A stretch of DNA of 64,000 nucleotides, taken from NCBI RefSeq assembly GCF_017874595.1, contig NZ_JAGILA010000002.1:682001-746000 (forward strand), in the 5' to 3' direction. Below, in pieces: positions 19,298 through 30,143 of this stretch. Under the pieces are notes generated by a model, which had not been told where the DNA came from, made no database searches, and saw nothing but the letters and a program-made list of their open reading frames with translations. Each line of letters opens with the position of its first letter. The first letter of the stretch is position 1. The stretch comes from Sinorhizobium kostiense (lineage in GTDB: Bacteria; Pseudomonadota; Alphaproteobacteria; Rhizobiales; Rhizobiaceae). Both the position numbers and the translations under genes were made by a program.

Positions 19298-20671
19298 ATG
19301 GCCCGAGACACCACCGACCAGACGCCGGTTACCTCCGTTGCCGACCTGACCGCCTATCTGGCCTCGGGATCGAAGCCGAAGGAGCAGTTTCGGATCGGCA
19401 CGGAGCACGAGAAATTCGCCTTCTTCAAGGCAGACAACAGCCCCGTGCCGTATTTCGGCGAGGCCAGCATACAGGCGCTCCTCAAAGGTATGGCCGAGCG
19501 TAACGGTTGGGAGCCGATCGTCGACGAAGGCAACATCATCGGCCTCGCCGACAGGAGCGGCAACGGCGCGATTTCGCTGGAGCCCGGCGGCCAGTTCGAG
19601 CTTTCCGGCGCTCCGCTCGAGAACCTGCACCAGACCTGCAAGGAGTCGAACCAGCACTTGGCTGTGCTTCGCGAAATCGCCGAGCCGCTCGGCATCGGTT
19701 TCCTGGGAGTGGGCGGCAGCCCAAAGTGGAGCTTTGCCGAGACGCCGCGCATGCCGAAGTCGCGTTACGCGATCATGACGCGTTACATGCCGAAGGTCGG
19801 GACAAAGGGCCTCGACATGATGTACCGCACGTGCACCATCCAGGTAAATCTCGACTTCTCCTCGGAAGAGGACATGCGGCGCAAGATGCAGGTATCGATG
19901 AAGCTGCAGCCGCTCGCAACCGCCTTCTTCGCGAGTTCCCCCTTCACCGAAGGGAAGCCGAACGGTCTTCTTTCCTGGCGGGGCGACATCTGGCGCGACA
20001 CCGATAACCAGCGCGCCGGGCTCCTGCCGGCCGCCTTCTCGCCCGGCTTTGGCTTTGTCGACTATGTCGAATGGGCGCTCGACGTGCCGATGTATTTCGT
20101 CGTGCGCGGCGGCCATTACCACGACTGTACCCACATCACCTTCCGCCAGTTCATGAATGGCGCGCTGAAGGGCGAGATCGCCGAATGGCAGCCAAACATG
20201 GGCGACTGGACCAATCACCTTTCGACGCTGTTCCCCGACGTCCGTCTCAAGCGCTTCCTGGAGATGCGCGGTGCCGACGGCGGTCCATGGCGACGGATCT
20301 GTGCGCTGCCGGCCTTCTGGGTCGGGCTGCTCTATGACGACGACGCCTTGACGGCGGCAGAGCAGCTGACACGCGACTGGACGCTTGAAGAGGTCCAGCT
20401 TCTCCGGGATACGGTGCCCGCGCAGGCGCTGAGGGCGCAACTCGGAACGAGGTCGCTCTTCGACATCGGCCGTGAAGTGCTGGCGATTTCGCGCTCCGGT
20501 CTGAAGCGGCGCAGCCGCCTGAACGGCGACGGCATCGATGAGAGCCAATTTCTCGCGCCGCTTGAAGAGGTTCTGGCGAAGAAGGCGACGCTCGCCGAGG
20601 ACCTGCTGACGCTCTACAACGGCCGCTGGAGTGAATCAGTTGAGCCGATCTTCGCGGAATACCAGTACTGA
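19298..20671 (+). CDS. gshA: Glutamate-cysteine ligase
   Basis: A 457-residue enzyme for the first step of glutathione synthesis, joining glutamate and cysteine with ATP. It belongs to the plant/alphaproteobacterial (GCS2) class, shown by RIGTEHEKFAFF near residue 35, SLEPGGQFELSGAP near residue 100 and the YRTCTIQVNLDFSSE segment. The start MARDTTDQ at 19298 matches the family N-terminus; the ORF extends further upstream without conservation. The nearby OxyR and GST genes also concern thiol and oxidant chemistry. Confidence 0.95.
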   Translation: MARDTTDQTPVTSVADLTAYLASGSKPKEQFRIGTEHEKFAFFKADNSPVPYFGEASIQALLKGMAERNGWEPIVDEGNIIGLADRSGNGAISLEPGGQFELSGAPLENLHQTCKESNQHLAVLREIAEPLGIGFLGVGGSPKWSFAETPRMPKSRYAIMTRYMPKVGTKGLDMMYRTCTIQVNLDFSSEEDMRRKMQVSMKLQPLATAFFASSPFTEGKPNGLLSWRGDIWRDTDNQRAGLLPAAFSPGFGFVDYVEWALDVPMYFVVRGGHYHDCTHITFRQFMNGALKGEIAEWQPNMGDWTNHLSTLFPDVRLKRFLEMRGADGGPWRRICALPAFWVGLLYDDDALTAAEQLTRDWTLEEVQLLRDTVPAQALRAQLGTRSLFDIGREVLAISRSGLKRRSRLNGDGIDESQFLAPLEEVLAKKATLAEDLLTLYNGRWSESVEPIFAEYQY

Positions 20672-20759
20672 CGGAACCTCCCCTTACAAAAACCGGTTTC
20701 TCGACCATCGATTCCCGTTATAGTGCAACGACATGCGTCGTTCGGCCGGGAGAAATGGG

Positions 20760-21584
20760 ATGGCACCGCTTTTTGACATGTTCGCACAGGCGCAGAACGG
20801 CCGCGCCATTGAATTGATGGCAAAACAGTTCGGTCTTGCACAGGAGCAGATGGTAAAGGCATCGGCGGCGCTGATGCCCGCTTTTTCCACCGCCTTCAAG
20901 CGCAACACGACCAATCCCTACGACCTCGGATCGCTGATGACGGCGATCTCGACGGGCGATTACGCCAAGTACTTCGAAGATATGAAACAGGCCTTCACGC
21001 CGATGGGCATCGCCGACGGCAACGACGTGCTCGACCAGCTCTTCGGCTCGAAGGAAATGTCGCGTGCGATCGCCGCCCAGGCAGCGCAGATGACCGGGAT
21101 CGGCCAGGAAATCTACAAGCAAATGCTGCCGGTGATGGCGAGCACACTGATGGGCGGCCTTTTCAAGGAAACGATGAGCCAGGCCAACGAGGCGCTTGCG
21201 AACAACCCCATGATGCAGCTGATGCGGCAGTGGATGGAGGCGACCAACCTTGTCCAAAAGCCGGTACCGCCTGCGAACCCCTTCGACAATCCCTTCATGC
21301 AGGCCATGCAAAATTTCTACGGCATCGGCAAGGCGAAGGAGGAACCGAAGGCACCTGATCTTTTCGCCGATAATCCCTTCGTCAAGGCTTTCCAGGACAT
21401 GATGCGAAGCAGCGCCGGCATCGGCCAGAAAGCGCCTGAGCCCGAACGGAACCAGGCCTTCGCCCAATTCTCGCAGATGATGAACAAGATGTTCGACACC
21501 GGCCTGGAAATGCAGAAGGAATATCAGAAGAAGATCGACGCACTGTTCGAGAGCTACAAGACCGGCTCGGGCGACAAGAGTTAG
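20760..21584 (+). CDS. DUF937 family protein
   Basis: A 274-residue hydrophilic, methionine-, alanine- and glutamine-rich protein with no signal peptide. The segment GNDVLDQLFGSKEMSRAIAA and the following KQMLPVMASTLMGGLF are characteristic of DUF937. The C-terminal third has short NPF-type repeats (NPFDNPFMQ, DNPFVKAFQDM). The ATG at 20760 is preceded by CGGGAGAAA; an upstream start at 20733 is less likely. Function unknown. Confidence 0.8.
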   Translation: MAPLFDMFAQAQNGRAIELMAKQFGLAQEQMVKASAALMPAFSTAFKRNTTNPYDLGSLMTAISTGDYAKYFEDMKQAFTPMGIADGNDVLDQLFGSKEMSRAIAAQAAQMTGIGQEIYKQMLPVMASTLMGGLFKETMSQANEALANNPMMQLMRQWMEATNLVQKPVPPANPFDNPFMQAMQNFYGIGKAKEEPKAPDLFADNPFVKAFQDMMRSSAGIGQKAPEPERNQAFAQFSQMMNKMFDTGLEMQKEYQKKIDALFESYKTGSGDKS

Positions 21585-21610
21585 GCCAAGCTGATTTGCT
21601 CCTCACTTCG

Positions 21611-21650
21611 GCGAAAAAAAGCCCGGCACATGTCTTTGCATGTACCGGGC
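21611..21650 (-). terminator. Rho-independent terminator for the DUF1127 gene
   Basis: On the minus strand GCCCGGTACATG pairs with CATGTGCCGGGC (one mismatch) and is followed by seven Ts. It lies about 165 bases downstream of the DUF1127 stop codon. On the plus strand it also closes the DUF937 gene, but without a T-run. Confidence 0.75.
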
Positions 21651-21725
21651 AAGGGGCAGGGTCTATTGGCTCATACCCTGCGGGGAACGGGTCGGTGCGT
21701 CATCGTCACCGTAACTCGGAACTTT

Positions 21726-21771
21726 CGGCATGATCCGCGCAATGGCGGCAAACTATTGCGGGATCATGCCG
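21726..21771. repeat. Long imperfect palindrome
   Basis: CGGCATGATCC plus GCGCAAT is mirrored by ATTGCGGGATCATGCCG across an 11-base loop; the arms differ by one inserted base. It lies in the 3' region of the DUF1127 transcript, between its stop codon and its terminator. Confidence 0.55.
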
Positions 21772-21813
21772 TAATTGGCGCATCCAAGGTGGCGGGGATA
21801 CGCCAGGGGAAAA

Positions 21814-22104
21814 TCAGTCGTGCCGGACTCCTCTGTAGAAGAGGCTCGCCCGATTGCGCGAGGCGCGCGTCAGATAGCTCGCGGGATTGTCGAAGAAGGG
21901 TGAAGTCAGAGCCTCGTTCAGGTCTTTCCGTTTGAGGCCCATGTCAAGCAGCTGCCGGTCGTCGAGCTCGTGCAGGCGCGCGATCTGGGATCGATTTCGA
22001 TAGAGACGCCAGACAGACGTCAGCACACCCATCACGGCTGCGGCACGGGATGCAAGCGACGGCTTGCCGGCAACGAGGTCGAGGGCGTGATCGGTCGTGC
22101 GCAT
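21814..22104 (-). CDS. DUF1127 (YjiS-like) small protein
   Basis: A 96-residue basic protein. The central RLYRNRSQIARLHELDDRQLLDMGLKRKDL (here RNRSQIARLHELDDRQ, LLDMGLKRKDL) is the DUF1127 signature found in YjiS-like proteins, some of which bind RNA in alphaproteobacteria. The start at 22104 has AAGGAG seven bases upstream. It is divergent from the LysR regulator gene, which may control it. Confidence 0.88.
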   Translation of the reverse strand: MRTTDHALDLVAGKPSLASRAAAVMGVLTSVWRLYRNRSQIARLHELDDRQLLDMGLKRKDLNEALTSPFFDNPASYLTRASRNRASLFYRGVRHD

Positions 22105-22219
22105 GACGGTGCTCCTTTTCTAAGGCACGCAGATGCCCATCCCTGCGGGGAGGTCATGCGCAGGGCAGGCGGGGATGGTTTGGGGCGGCTCGGCGAGCTT
22201 CGCCGAGTGCTTTGAAGTG

Positions 22220-22243
22220 ATTTGCAACCTATGAATCGCAAAT
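22220..22243. promoter_or_regulatory. Candidate LysR operator in a divergent promoter
   Basis: ATTTGC (22220-22225) and GCAAAT (22238-22243) form a 6-base inverted repeat with a 12-base spacer, close to the LysR T-N11-A layout. It lies between the divergent DUF1127 and LysR genes. Confidence 0.4.
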
Positions 22244-22309
22244 CGTTATTGATCAGTCCAACGAATGTTTCTAATGATATTCATCAAACACTCTTATGGG
22301 TATACGGCC

Positions 22310-23260
22310 ATGTCCGCACCGCTCGATATCGACCAGTTGCAAACTTTCGTTGCCATCGCAGATACGGGTAGCTTCACCAAAGCGGCCGAACGCGTCTTCA
22401 AGACCCAGTCCGCCGTCTCGATGCAGATGCGCAGGCTCGAGGAGCGTATCGGCAAGCCGCTCTTCATGAAGGACGGTCGCGGCAACCGGCTGACGGTCGA
22501 AGGCGACCGTCTGCTGAATTTCGCCCGGCGAATGATCCGTCTCAACAACGAGGCGATCGCCTCCTTCGATGACAACCGGCTCGAAGGCACACTGCGCATC
22601 GGAACGCCAGACGACTACGCCGATCGCTACATGCCGGAGATCATCGTTCGCTTTGCCAAGACGCACCCGAACGTCGAACTTTACATCGTCTGCGAGCCAT
22701 CGGCCGACCTGGCGGAGAAAATGGCGAAGGGCGACCTCGATATCGCCTTGGTGACGCACAATCCCCGCGCTCGTGCCTCCGACGTCGTCAGGACCGAGCC
22801 GCTCTGCTGGGTGAGTTCGGTCAACCATCCGCTCCCCGAAAACGCGCCGATCCCGCTTGCGGTCGGACGCCGTGACTGCCTGTGGCGGCAGGCGGCCTGC
22901 GCCGCCCTCGATGCGACCGGTCGCGAATACCAGATCCTGTTCACGAGCTGGTCGTCGACGGTCGTTGCCGCGGCCGTGCTTGCCGGCATGGCCGTCTCCG
23001 TGCTGCCGGAATCGGCGCTTCGTCCCGGCATGAAGGTGCTAACGCTCGCCGACGGCTTCCCCGCCCTGGCGCCGGTGCAGATCGGTATCATGAAGCGGCC
23101 GGGCCTGTCGCCTTCGCTCTCGAACGCCATCACCAACCACATCACCGCCTGCCTCGACAACATTACGCCGATCGCCGTCAACGACGACCTCGACGGCGAA
23201 ATCAAGGGCTATCCCCGGTACCCGCGTCTCCGGCAGAGCCACATGCTGCCGGGCTGGTGA
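22310..23260 (+). CDS. LysR-family transcriptional regulator
   Basis: A 316-residue regulator. The N-terminal winged helix-turn-helix (FVAIADTGSFTKAAERVFKT, then SAVSMQMRRLEE) is followed by a substrate-binding effector domain. The sequence GTPDDYADRYMPEI at the start of the effector domain is typical of the LrhA/LsrB-like branch; LsrB acts in oxidative-stress control and gshA activation in Sinorhizobium, but I cannot say whether this is LsrB or a paralogue. The start at 22310 fits the LysR N-terminus (MSAPLDIDQLQTF); an upstream start at 22265 is non-conserved. Confidence 0.9.
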   Translation: MSAPLDIDQLQTFVAIADTGSFTKAAERVFKTQSAVSMQMRRLEERIGKPLFMKDGRGNRLTVEGDRLLNFARRMIRLNNEAIASFDDNRLEGTLRIGTPDDYADRYMPEIIVRFAKTHPNVELYIVCEPSADLAEKMAKGDLDIALVTHNPRARASDVVRTEPLCWVSSVNHPLPENAPIPLAVGRRDCLWRQAACAALDATGREYQILFTSWSSTVVAAAVLAGMAVSVLPESALRPGMKVLTLADGFPALAPVQIGIMKRPGLSPSLSNAITNHITACLDNITPIAVNDDLDGEIKGYPRYPRLRQSHMLPGW

Positions 23261-23455
23261 GGCATCAAGCAAACCCGTAAAGACAAGGTCACGCCCGCTA
23301 GAGCATGGCCTTTCTTCCCGCGCGCACTTATCCACGTTCCGCCACTTGGGAGACCGGCCTCCCCGTACAGGTCGCTTCCAGTGCTCATACCGATGATCAC
23401 GGACAAGATAATCTCGACTTGTATTCACGATTGATTTCGATAGTTGTTTCGGATC

Positions 23456-24373
23456 ATGCTGACCCTTCGACAGATGCGCTATTTCGACGCCCTCGCCACG
23501 GCGCGTCATTTCGGCAAGGCGGCCGAACTCGCCCATGTCAGCCAGCCGGCGCTCTCGGCACAGATCATGGAGATGGAAGACCATCTGGGCGTCAAACTCG
23601 TGGAGCGGAGCCGCGCCGGCGTCTTCCTCACGCCCGCAGGCGAGGATGTGCTGGTGAAAGTGCGCGCCATTCTGGCCGACGTCGACAGGCTGGAGGAGAG
23701 CGCGCGTGCGCGTTCCGGAACGCTTCACGGGCGAGTTCGACTTGGCGTGATCCCGACGCTTGCCCCCTACTTGGTGCCGAAGCTCATTCCCCATCTGCGA
23801 AAGCACTATCCGGCGATCGAAATCGAGCTCAAGGAATCCGTGACCGATCGGCTGGTTGCCGATCTCGGCGAAGGCCGGCTCGACGCGGTCATCGCCGCGC
23901 TGCCGATCGACAATGACGCGGTCCTCACCCGTCCGCTCTTCTCGGACCGCTTCTTCATGGCGATCGCCGACAACGACCGAAACGTGCTGATGTCGCCGCT
24001 GACGGAAGACAACGTGGACATTTCGCGACTGCTGCTGCTCGAGGAGGGCCATTGCCTGCGAGATCAGGCGCTGGCCGTCTGCAACACCGCGGGAAAGCGG
24101 CAGCTGACGAGTTTCGGCGCCACCTCAATGGCCACCCTGCTGCAGATGGTCGCCAACGGCATGGGTATGACGCTCATTCCCGAGATTGCTGTCCCGACCG
24201 AGGCGGCGCGCAACGCGATCCGCATCGTGCCCTTCGCCGCTCCCGAACCATCACGCGAAATCGGTCTCGTCTGGCGACGCAGCAATCCGCGCCGGCGCGA
24301 CCTGGAGGCGCTCGCCGAAGCGATCGTCGCCTGCGGGCGAACGGCGTCTGCGACGCCGGTCATTGTGGGATAG
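23456..24373 (+). CDS. oxyR: Hydrogen-peroxide sensor OxyR
   Basis: A 305-residue LysR-type peroxide sensor. The redox pair Cys200 and Cys209 lies in EEGHCLRDQALAVC, matching in spacing and context Cys199/Cys208 of E. coli OxyR. The HTH is at about 16-40 (GKAAELAHVSQPALSAQIME). The start at 23456 gives the conserved MLTLRQMRYF. In rhizobia oxyR usually stands next to, and divergent from, a katA catalase gene; here the 195 bases upstream hold no catalase and lead directly to the LysR gene. Confidence 0.94.
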   Translation: MLTLRQMRYFDALATARHFGKAAELAHVSQPALSAQIMEMEDHLGVKLVERSRAGVFLTPAGEDVLVKVRAILADVDRLEESARARSGTLHGRVRLGVIPTLAPYLVPKLIPHLRKHYPAIEIELKESVTDRLVADLGEGRLDAVIAALPIDNDAVLTRPLFSDRFFMAIADNDRNVLMSPLTEDNVDISRLLLLEEGHCLRDQALAVCNTAGKRQLTSFGATSMATLLQMVANGMGMTLIPEIAVPTEAARNAIRIVPFAAPEPSREIGLVWRRSNPRRRDLEALAEAIVACGRTASATPVIVG

Positions 24374-24412
24374 AGCGAAGCCCCCTCCCCTTTGGCTGCC
24401 CGTCATCGCGTT

Positions 24413-25288
24413 TCAGGCAAGCTTTTCCCTGAGGAAGGCAACCGTGCGCTCCCAGGCGAGATCGGCCGCAGCCTCGTCATAACGGGCGGCAGACGTATCG
24501 TTGTTGAAGGCGTGGTTGACGCCCTCATAGACATGGATCGTGAAGTCCTTGCCGGCTTTCGCCAGAGCCTGCTTATACGCCTCGATGCCGGCATTGATGC
24601 GCTCGTCCAGACCCGCATAATGCAACAGCATCGAGGCCTGGATCTTCGGCACGTCTTCCGGCTTCGGCTGCGAGCCGTAATATGCGACCCCCGCCCTGAG
24701 GTCTGGCGAATTCACGGCAAGCCGGTTGACGAGACCGCCGCCCCAGCAAAAACCGATCGCCCCGATGTTGCCTGTGCTTTCCTCATGCCCCTTGAGAAAG
24801 GCGACGGTCGCGACCGCGTTCGCATTGGTCTCTTCCGCATCGAGCGCGCTGATCATCTCCCGTGCCTTGTCCTCGTCGCTCGGCGTTCCGCCGTCGGGTG
24901 AGAGAAAATCCGGGGCAAGGGCGACGAACCCCTCGATCGCGACCCGGCGCGCGACATCCCGGATATGCGGATTGAGGCCGCGGTTCTCATGGATGACGAT
25001 GACCGCCGGCAGCTTGCCCGAAGCATTGGCCGGGCGCACGAGATAGCCTTTCATTTCGCCATCGGCGCCGGGATAGGTGATGTCCTCTCCCTTGATGCGC
25101 TCGTCGCTCGCGGCGATCACCTCTGCCCTGGCGCTGTTGGCCGCCAGCATCGGCGCAATCGCGGCTGCGGCCGCAGCCGATCCGGCAAGCGCCGTCAATC
25201 GCTCCATGAAGCGGCGACGATCCAGCGTCAAATGCGTGTATTCGTCATAGGCATCGATCATCGCCTGGGTAATGATAGGCTGGTCCAT
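24413..25288 (-). CDS. Dienelactone hydrolase family protein, Tat-exported
   Basis: A 291-residue alpha/beta hydrolase. The nucleophile is Cys181 in GFCWGGG, with Asp near 232 (GLDERIN) and His near 264 (VNHAF), the dienelactone hydrolase triad. The N-terminus carries a twin-arginine-like signal (DRRRFMERL, then an alanine-rich hydrophobic stretch ending near ANSARAE) after a 22-residue leader, so periplasmic location is likely. The start at 25288 has GGAGGG six bases upstream. It converges on oxyR. The substrate is unknown. Confidence 0.88.
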   Translation of the reverse strand: MDQPIITQAMIDAYDEYTHLTLDRRRFMERLTALAGSAAAAAAIAPMLAANSARAEVIAASDERIKGEDITYPGADGEMKGYLVRPANASGKLPAVIVIHENRGLNPHIRDVARRVAIEGFVALAPDFLSPDGGTPSDEDKAREMISALDAEETNANAVATVAFLKGHEESTGNIGAIGFCWGGGLVNRLAVNSPDLRAGVAYYGSQPKPEDVPKIQASMLLHYAGLDERINAGIEAYKQALAKAGKDFTIHVYEGVNHAFNNDTSAARYDEAAADLAWERTVAFLREKLA

Positions 25289-25456
25289 GGCGCCCTCCGT
25301 CGGCAAATCCCTGCAGGCGGCGCGCCAAAGCGAGAACCGCCCGCCAACAACATAGGTCAGCGAGCGGCGAATCGACGTCAAAACTGCGTTACCGGCGGAA
25401 GACGATGTGGCCGTCGGCCCTGACTTCTTCCTTGCACTGCAAGATGACGTTGATGC

Positions 25457-27151
<1,695 letters not shown>

Positions 27152-28132
27152 TCAGATGTCGAACTGGTAGCTGGCTGGGACGAAACGGTATCCCTGATCC
27201 TTGCGTTCAACGAAGCCTACAGCCGGAAACGGCATGTGGTAGCCGATGAAGGGCAGCCGATCCGTCGCTATCAAATCGAAAACCTTCTTGCGCGTCGAAG
27301 CCGCGGCGGCCTTGTCCATGTCGAAGCGGACCTCCCAATCGGGGCGCTGCAGCGACAGCACGTAGTGGTTCGCCGTGTCCGACGTCAGGATCAGGGCCTG
27401 CCCGTCCGAATCGACTCTGAAGATCAGGTGTCCGGGGGAATGGCCGAACGCGGCTATAGCCGAAATTCCAGGCACGACTTCGGCTCCGTCGCCGATGAAG
27501 GTGGTCTTCTCGGCGAGCGGCACGACCTTTTCCAGCACGGCCTTGTGCCCGTTTTCGGCCGGCGTTCCGACACGCGCCGTATCCTTCCAGAAGTCATATT
27601 CGACGTGACCGGTCACATAACGGGCATTAACGAAGGCCGGCTTGCCGCCCTCCGTCAAGCCACCGATGTGATCGCCATGCATGTGGGTGATGACGACGAC
27701 CGTCACCTGGTCGGGCGCGTAGCCGGCGGCGCGAATACCTTCTGCCAGTTTCCCCATGCCATTCTCGCGACCGCCTTCTCCGAAGCCGGTATCGAACAGC
27801 ACGAGATCCGATCCGGTATCGACGAGTACCGGGGAGAAGCCGTTGACGAATGCGGATGTCGGCAGGAAGTTCTCGGTCAGAAGCGCCGAGACCGCGTCGG
27901 CCGATTGGTCGGTGCCATAGGTCTCGTGCGGACTGCCCGAAGTCCGCGTGCCGTCGCTGATCACCGTGACTTTGAAGCTTCCGAGCTTCAGAGTCCTGAA
28001 CCGCGTCCGGCCGGACGCCACTCCTTCTTCCCTGCTTTCCTGAGCCATCGCAAGCCCTCCCCAAAGACCCGGCGCCGCCAAGGTCCCTGCGGCTGCTCCA
28101 AACAACGTCCGGCGTTTCAGTGAAAATGGCAT
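27152..28132 (-). CDS. Exported metallo-beta-lactamase-fold hydrolase
   Basis: A 326-residue zinc hydrolase. The metal-binding motif ITHMHGDH (His150, His152, Asp154, His155) defines the MBL fold. The N-terminus LKRRTLFGAAAGTLAAPGLW is a twin-arginine-like signal ending near AMA-QE, so periplasmic location is expected. Such proteins include lactonases and arylsulfatase-like enzymes, and the substrate is not evident. The start has GGAGAGAGGATAG just upstream. It is divergent from the MFS transporter gene. Confidence 0.88.
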   Translation of the reverse strand: MPFSLKRRTLFGAAAGTLAAPGLWGGLAMAQESREEGVASGRTRFRTLKLGSFKVTVISDGTRTSGSPHETYGTDQSADAVSALLTENFLPTSAFVNGFSPVLVDTGSDLVLFDTGFGEGGRENGMGKLAEGIRAAGYAPDQVTVVVITHMHGDHIGGLTEGGKPAFVNARYVTGHVEYDFWKDTARVGTPAENGHKAVLEKVVPLAEKTTFIGDGAEVVPGISAIAAFGHSPGHLIFRVDSDGQALILTSDTANHYVLSLQRPDWEVRFDMDKAAAASTRKKVFDLIATDRLPFIGYHMPFPAVGFVERKDQGYRFVPASYQFDI

Positions 28133-28313
28133 CTATCCTCTCTCCTCAAACGATGAGTGCTTTCGAAGCGCCCCTGGCATGCAACGGACAGGTGGTGCCT
28201 TGACAGCAAAGGGCAACCGGAATCACAGGCTTTTGATCTGCAATTCCCGGTTTTGCCCCGACAAAGCCATCGCGAGCCTCTACCGGCGCCATAACCAACC
28301 CGAAAGCATCTCG

Positions 28314-29723
28314 ATGAACCGCATCGTCCCGATGATCCTCGCCGTAGCGCTCTTCATGGAGCAGATGGATTCCACCGTGATTTCGACGTCGCTGCCGGCG
28401 ATCGCGCGCGACATCGGAGTTGGGCCGATCACGCTGAAGTTGGCGCTGACCTCCTACATGGTGGCGCTGGCGATCTTCATTCCCCTGAGCGGCTGGATGG
28501 CGGACCGGTTCGGCGCCAAGCGCATCTTTCGCGCGGCGATCATCGTCTTCATTGTCGGCTCGGTGTTCTGCGCCGTCGCCGACAGCCTCGTTGCTTTCGT
28601 GCTCTCGCGCTTCCTGCAGGGCATTGGTGGCGCGATGATGACGCCGGTCGCCCGTCTCGTGCTCGTCCGCGGCACCCCGCGCAGCGAGCTCGTCTCGGCC
28701 ATGGCACTGCTCACCATTCCCGCGCTGGTCGGGCCGCTGACGGGCCCGCCGCTCGGCGGCTTCATCACCACCTATTTCTCCTGGCACTGGATTTTCCTGA
28801 TCAACGTGCCGATCGGCATTGCCGGCTACCTGCTTTCCGGCATCTATCTGCCCGAGATGGAGCGGCGGAACCCGCCGCCGGTCGACCTTCTCGGCTTCCT
28901 GCTTGGCGGCATTGCCGCCGCCGGCGTCGTCTTCGGCCTCTCCGTCATCAGCCTGCCGGCGCTGCCGCCGGCGGTCGGCTTCGCTTCGATCTCGGCCGGG
29001 ATCGCCGCCACGCTTCTTTACATCCTGCACGCGCGGCGGCATCCTGCGCCGGTGCTCGATCTCCGCCTCTTTCGCGACGGCACCTTTCGCGCGGCCCAGG
29101 TCGGCGGGACAATCTTCCGCATTTCCGTGGGCGCGGTGCCGTTCCTGATGCCGTTGATGCTGCAGATCGGCTTCGGCCTCAACCCGTTCCAATCGGGTCT
29201 CATCACCTTCATCGGCGCCGTCGGCGCCATTACCACCAAGTTCTTGGCCCGCCGGGTGCTGGCGCTTGCCGGTTTCCGCACCACGCTGATCATTGCCGCG
29301 GCGATCGCGGCCGTGACCACCTTCGCCAACGGCTTCTTCACGCCGGCGACACCCTACCCGTTGCTGCTCTCAATCCTGCTCGTCGCCGGCTTCGCCCGCT
29401 CCTTCTTCTTCACCAGCGTCAACGCGCTCTCCTTCGCCGAAATCGACGATGCGGACGCAAGCAAGGCGACATCGATGAGCGCCGTGCTGCAGCAGATCAG
29501 CCTCGCCCTCGGCGTTGCCGCGGCCGGCGCCATCCTCGAGGTCGAGACGACCATCAGCGGCGAAGCGCTCAGTCTCGAAGACTTCCACATCGCCTTCATG
29601 ATCATCGCCGTTGCCAACCTGCTGGCGGCGATCCCCTTCCTCACCATGGCGAAGAATGCCGGCGCTTCCGTTTCCGGCCACCGCCTGCCTATGCGGGAGG
29701 CGGAGACGACGGCGGTGAAGTGA
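28314..29723 (+). CDS. MFS drug-efflux transporter, DHA2 (EmrB/QacA) type
   Basis: A 469-residue inner-membrane transporter, probably with 14 helices. MEQMDSTVISTSLPAIARDI near the start is motif D1 of the DHA families, GWMADRFGAKRIFR is motif A, and the GPLTGPPLGGFIT segment is motif C of drug:H+ antiporters. The start at 28314 gives MNRIVPMILAVALFMEQMD; a longer frame upstream lacks hydrophobic character. It probably exports a toxic compound. The divergent metallo-hydrolase could be functionally linked, but that is only positional. Confidence 0.9.
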   Translation: MNRIVPMILAVALFMEQMDSTVISTSLPAIARDIGVGPITLKLALTSYMVALAIFIPLSGWMADRFGAKRIFRAAIIVFIVGSVFCAVADSLVAFVLSRFLQGIGGAMMTPVARLVLVRGTPRSELVSAMALLTIPALVGPLTGPPLGGFITTYFSWHWIFLINVPIGIAGYLLSGIYLPEMERRNPPPVDLLGFLLGGIAAAGVVFGLSVISLPALPPAVGFASISAGIAATLLYILHARRHPAPVLDLRLFRDGTFRAAQVGGTIFRISVGAVPFLMPLMLQIGFGLNPFQSGLITFIGAVGAITTKFLARRVLALAGFRTTLIIAAAIAAVTTFANGFFTPATPYPLLLSILLVAGFARSFFFTSVNALSFAEIDDADASKATSMSAVLQQISLALGVAAAGAILEVETTISGEALSLEDFHIAFMIIAVANLLAAIPFLTMAKNAGASVSGHRLPMREAETTAVK

Positions 29724-29756
29724 CACCCGAGCCTACCTTCAACAGGCCGGTGGCGA

Positions 29757-30140
29757 CTATTCCGGCCGCTCGCAGACGGCAGACAGCTTGTTGCCGTCGG
29801 GATCGCGGACGAAAGCGGCGTAGAAATTCGGGTGGAATGGCCGGAGGCCCGGCGCGCCCTCGTCCGTGCCGCCATTAGCGAGCGCTGCCGCGTGGAATGC
29901 ATCCACGGCCGCCCGCGTCTCCGCCACGAGCGCAATGGTCGTGCCGTTTCCGAAGGTCGCCGGCTCGCCGTTGAAGGGGGTGACGACCCAGAAGCGGCAA
30001 CGCACGTCTCCATCGAGGCTGTAGCCTATTTCCGTACCGTCCTGTCGCTGGCGGCGATAGCCCAGGGTTGCGAGAACGGCGTCATAGAAGGCACCCGCCC
30101 GATCGAGATCGTTGGTGCCGATCGTCACGTAGAGAAGCAT
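29757..30140 (-). CDS. VOC-family (glyoxalase-like) protein
   Basis: A 127-residue single-domain VOC fold protein. The N-terminal MLLYVTIGTNDLDRAGAFYD and C-terminal YAAFVRDPDGNKLSAVCERP are the paired beta-alpha-beta units of the glyoxalase/bleomycin-resistance superfamily. It starts three bases after the rlmE stop and is the last gene of the Ppx/GppA-rlmE-VOC operon. The reaction is unknown. Confidence 0.87.
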   Translation of the reverse strand: MLLYVTIGTNDLDRAGAFYDAVLATLGYRRQRQDGTEIGYSLDGDVRCRFWVVTPFNGEPATFGNGTTIALVAETRAAVDAFHAAALANGGTDEGAPGLRPFHPNFYAAFVRDPDGNKLSAVCERPE

Positions 30141-30143
30141 GTC

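Noticed and set aside
19136..20548. Long minus-strand reading of 470 codons
   Set aside because: Antisense to gshA, whose conserved motifs fix the true strand.
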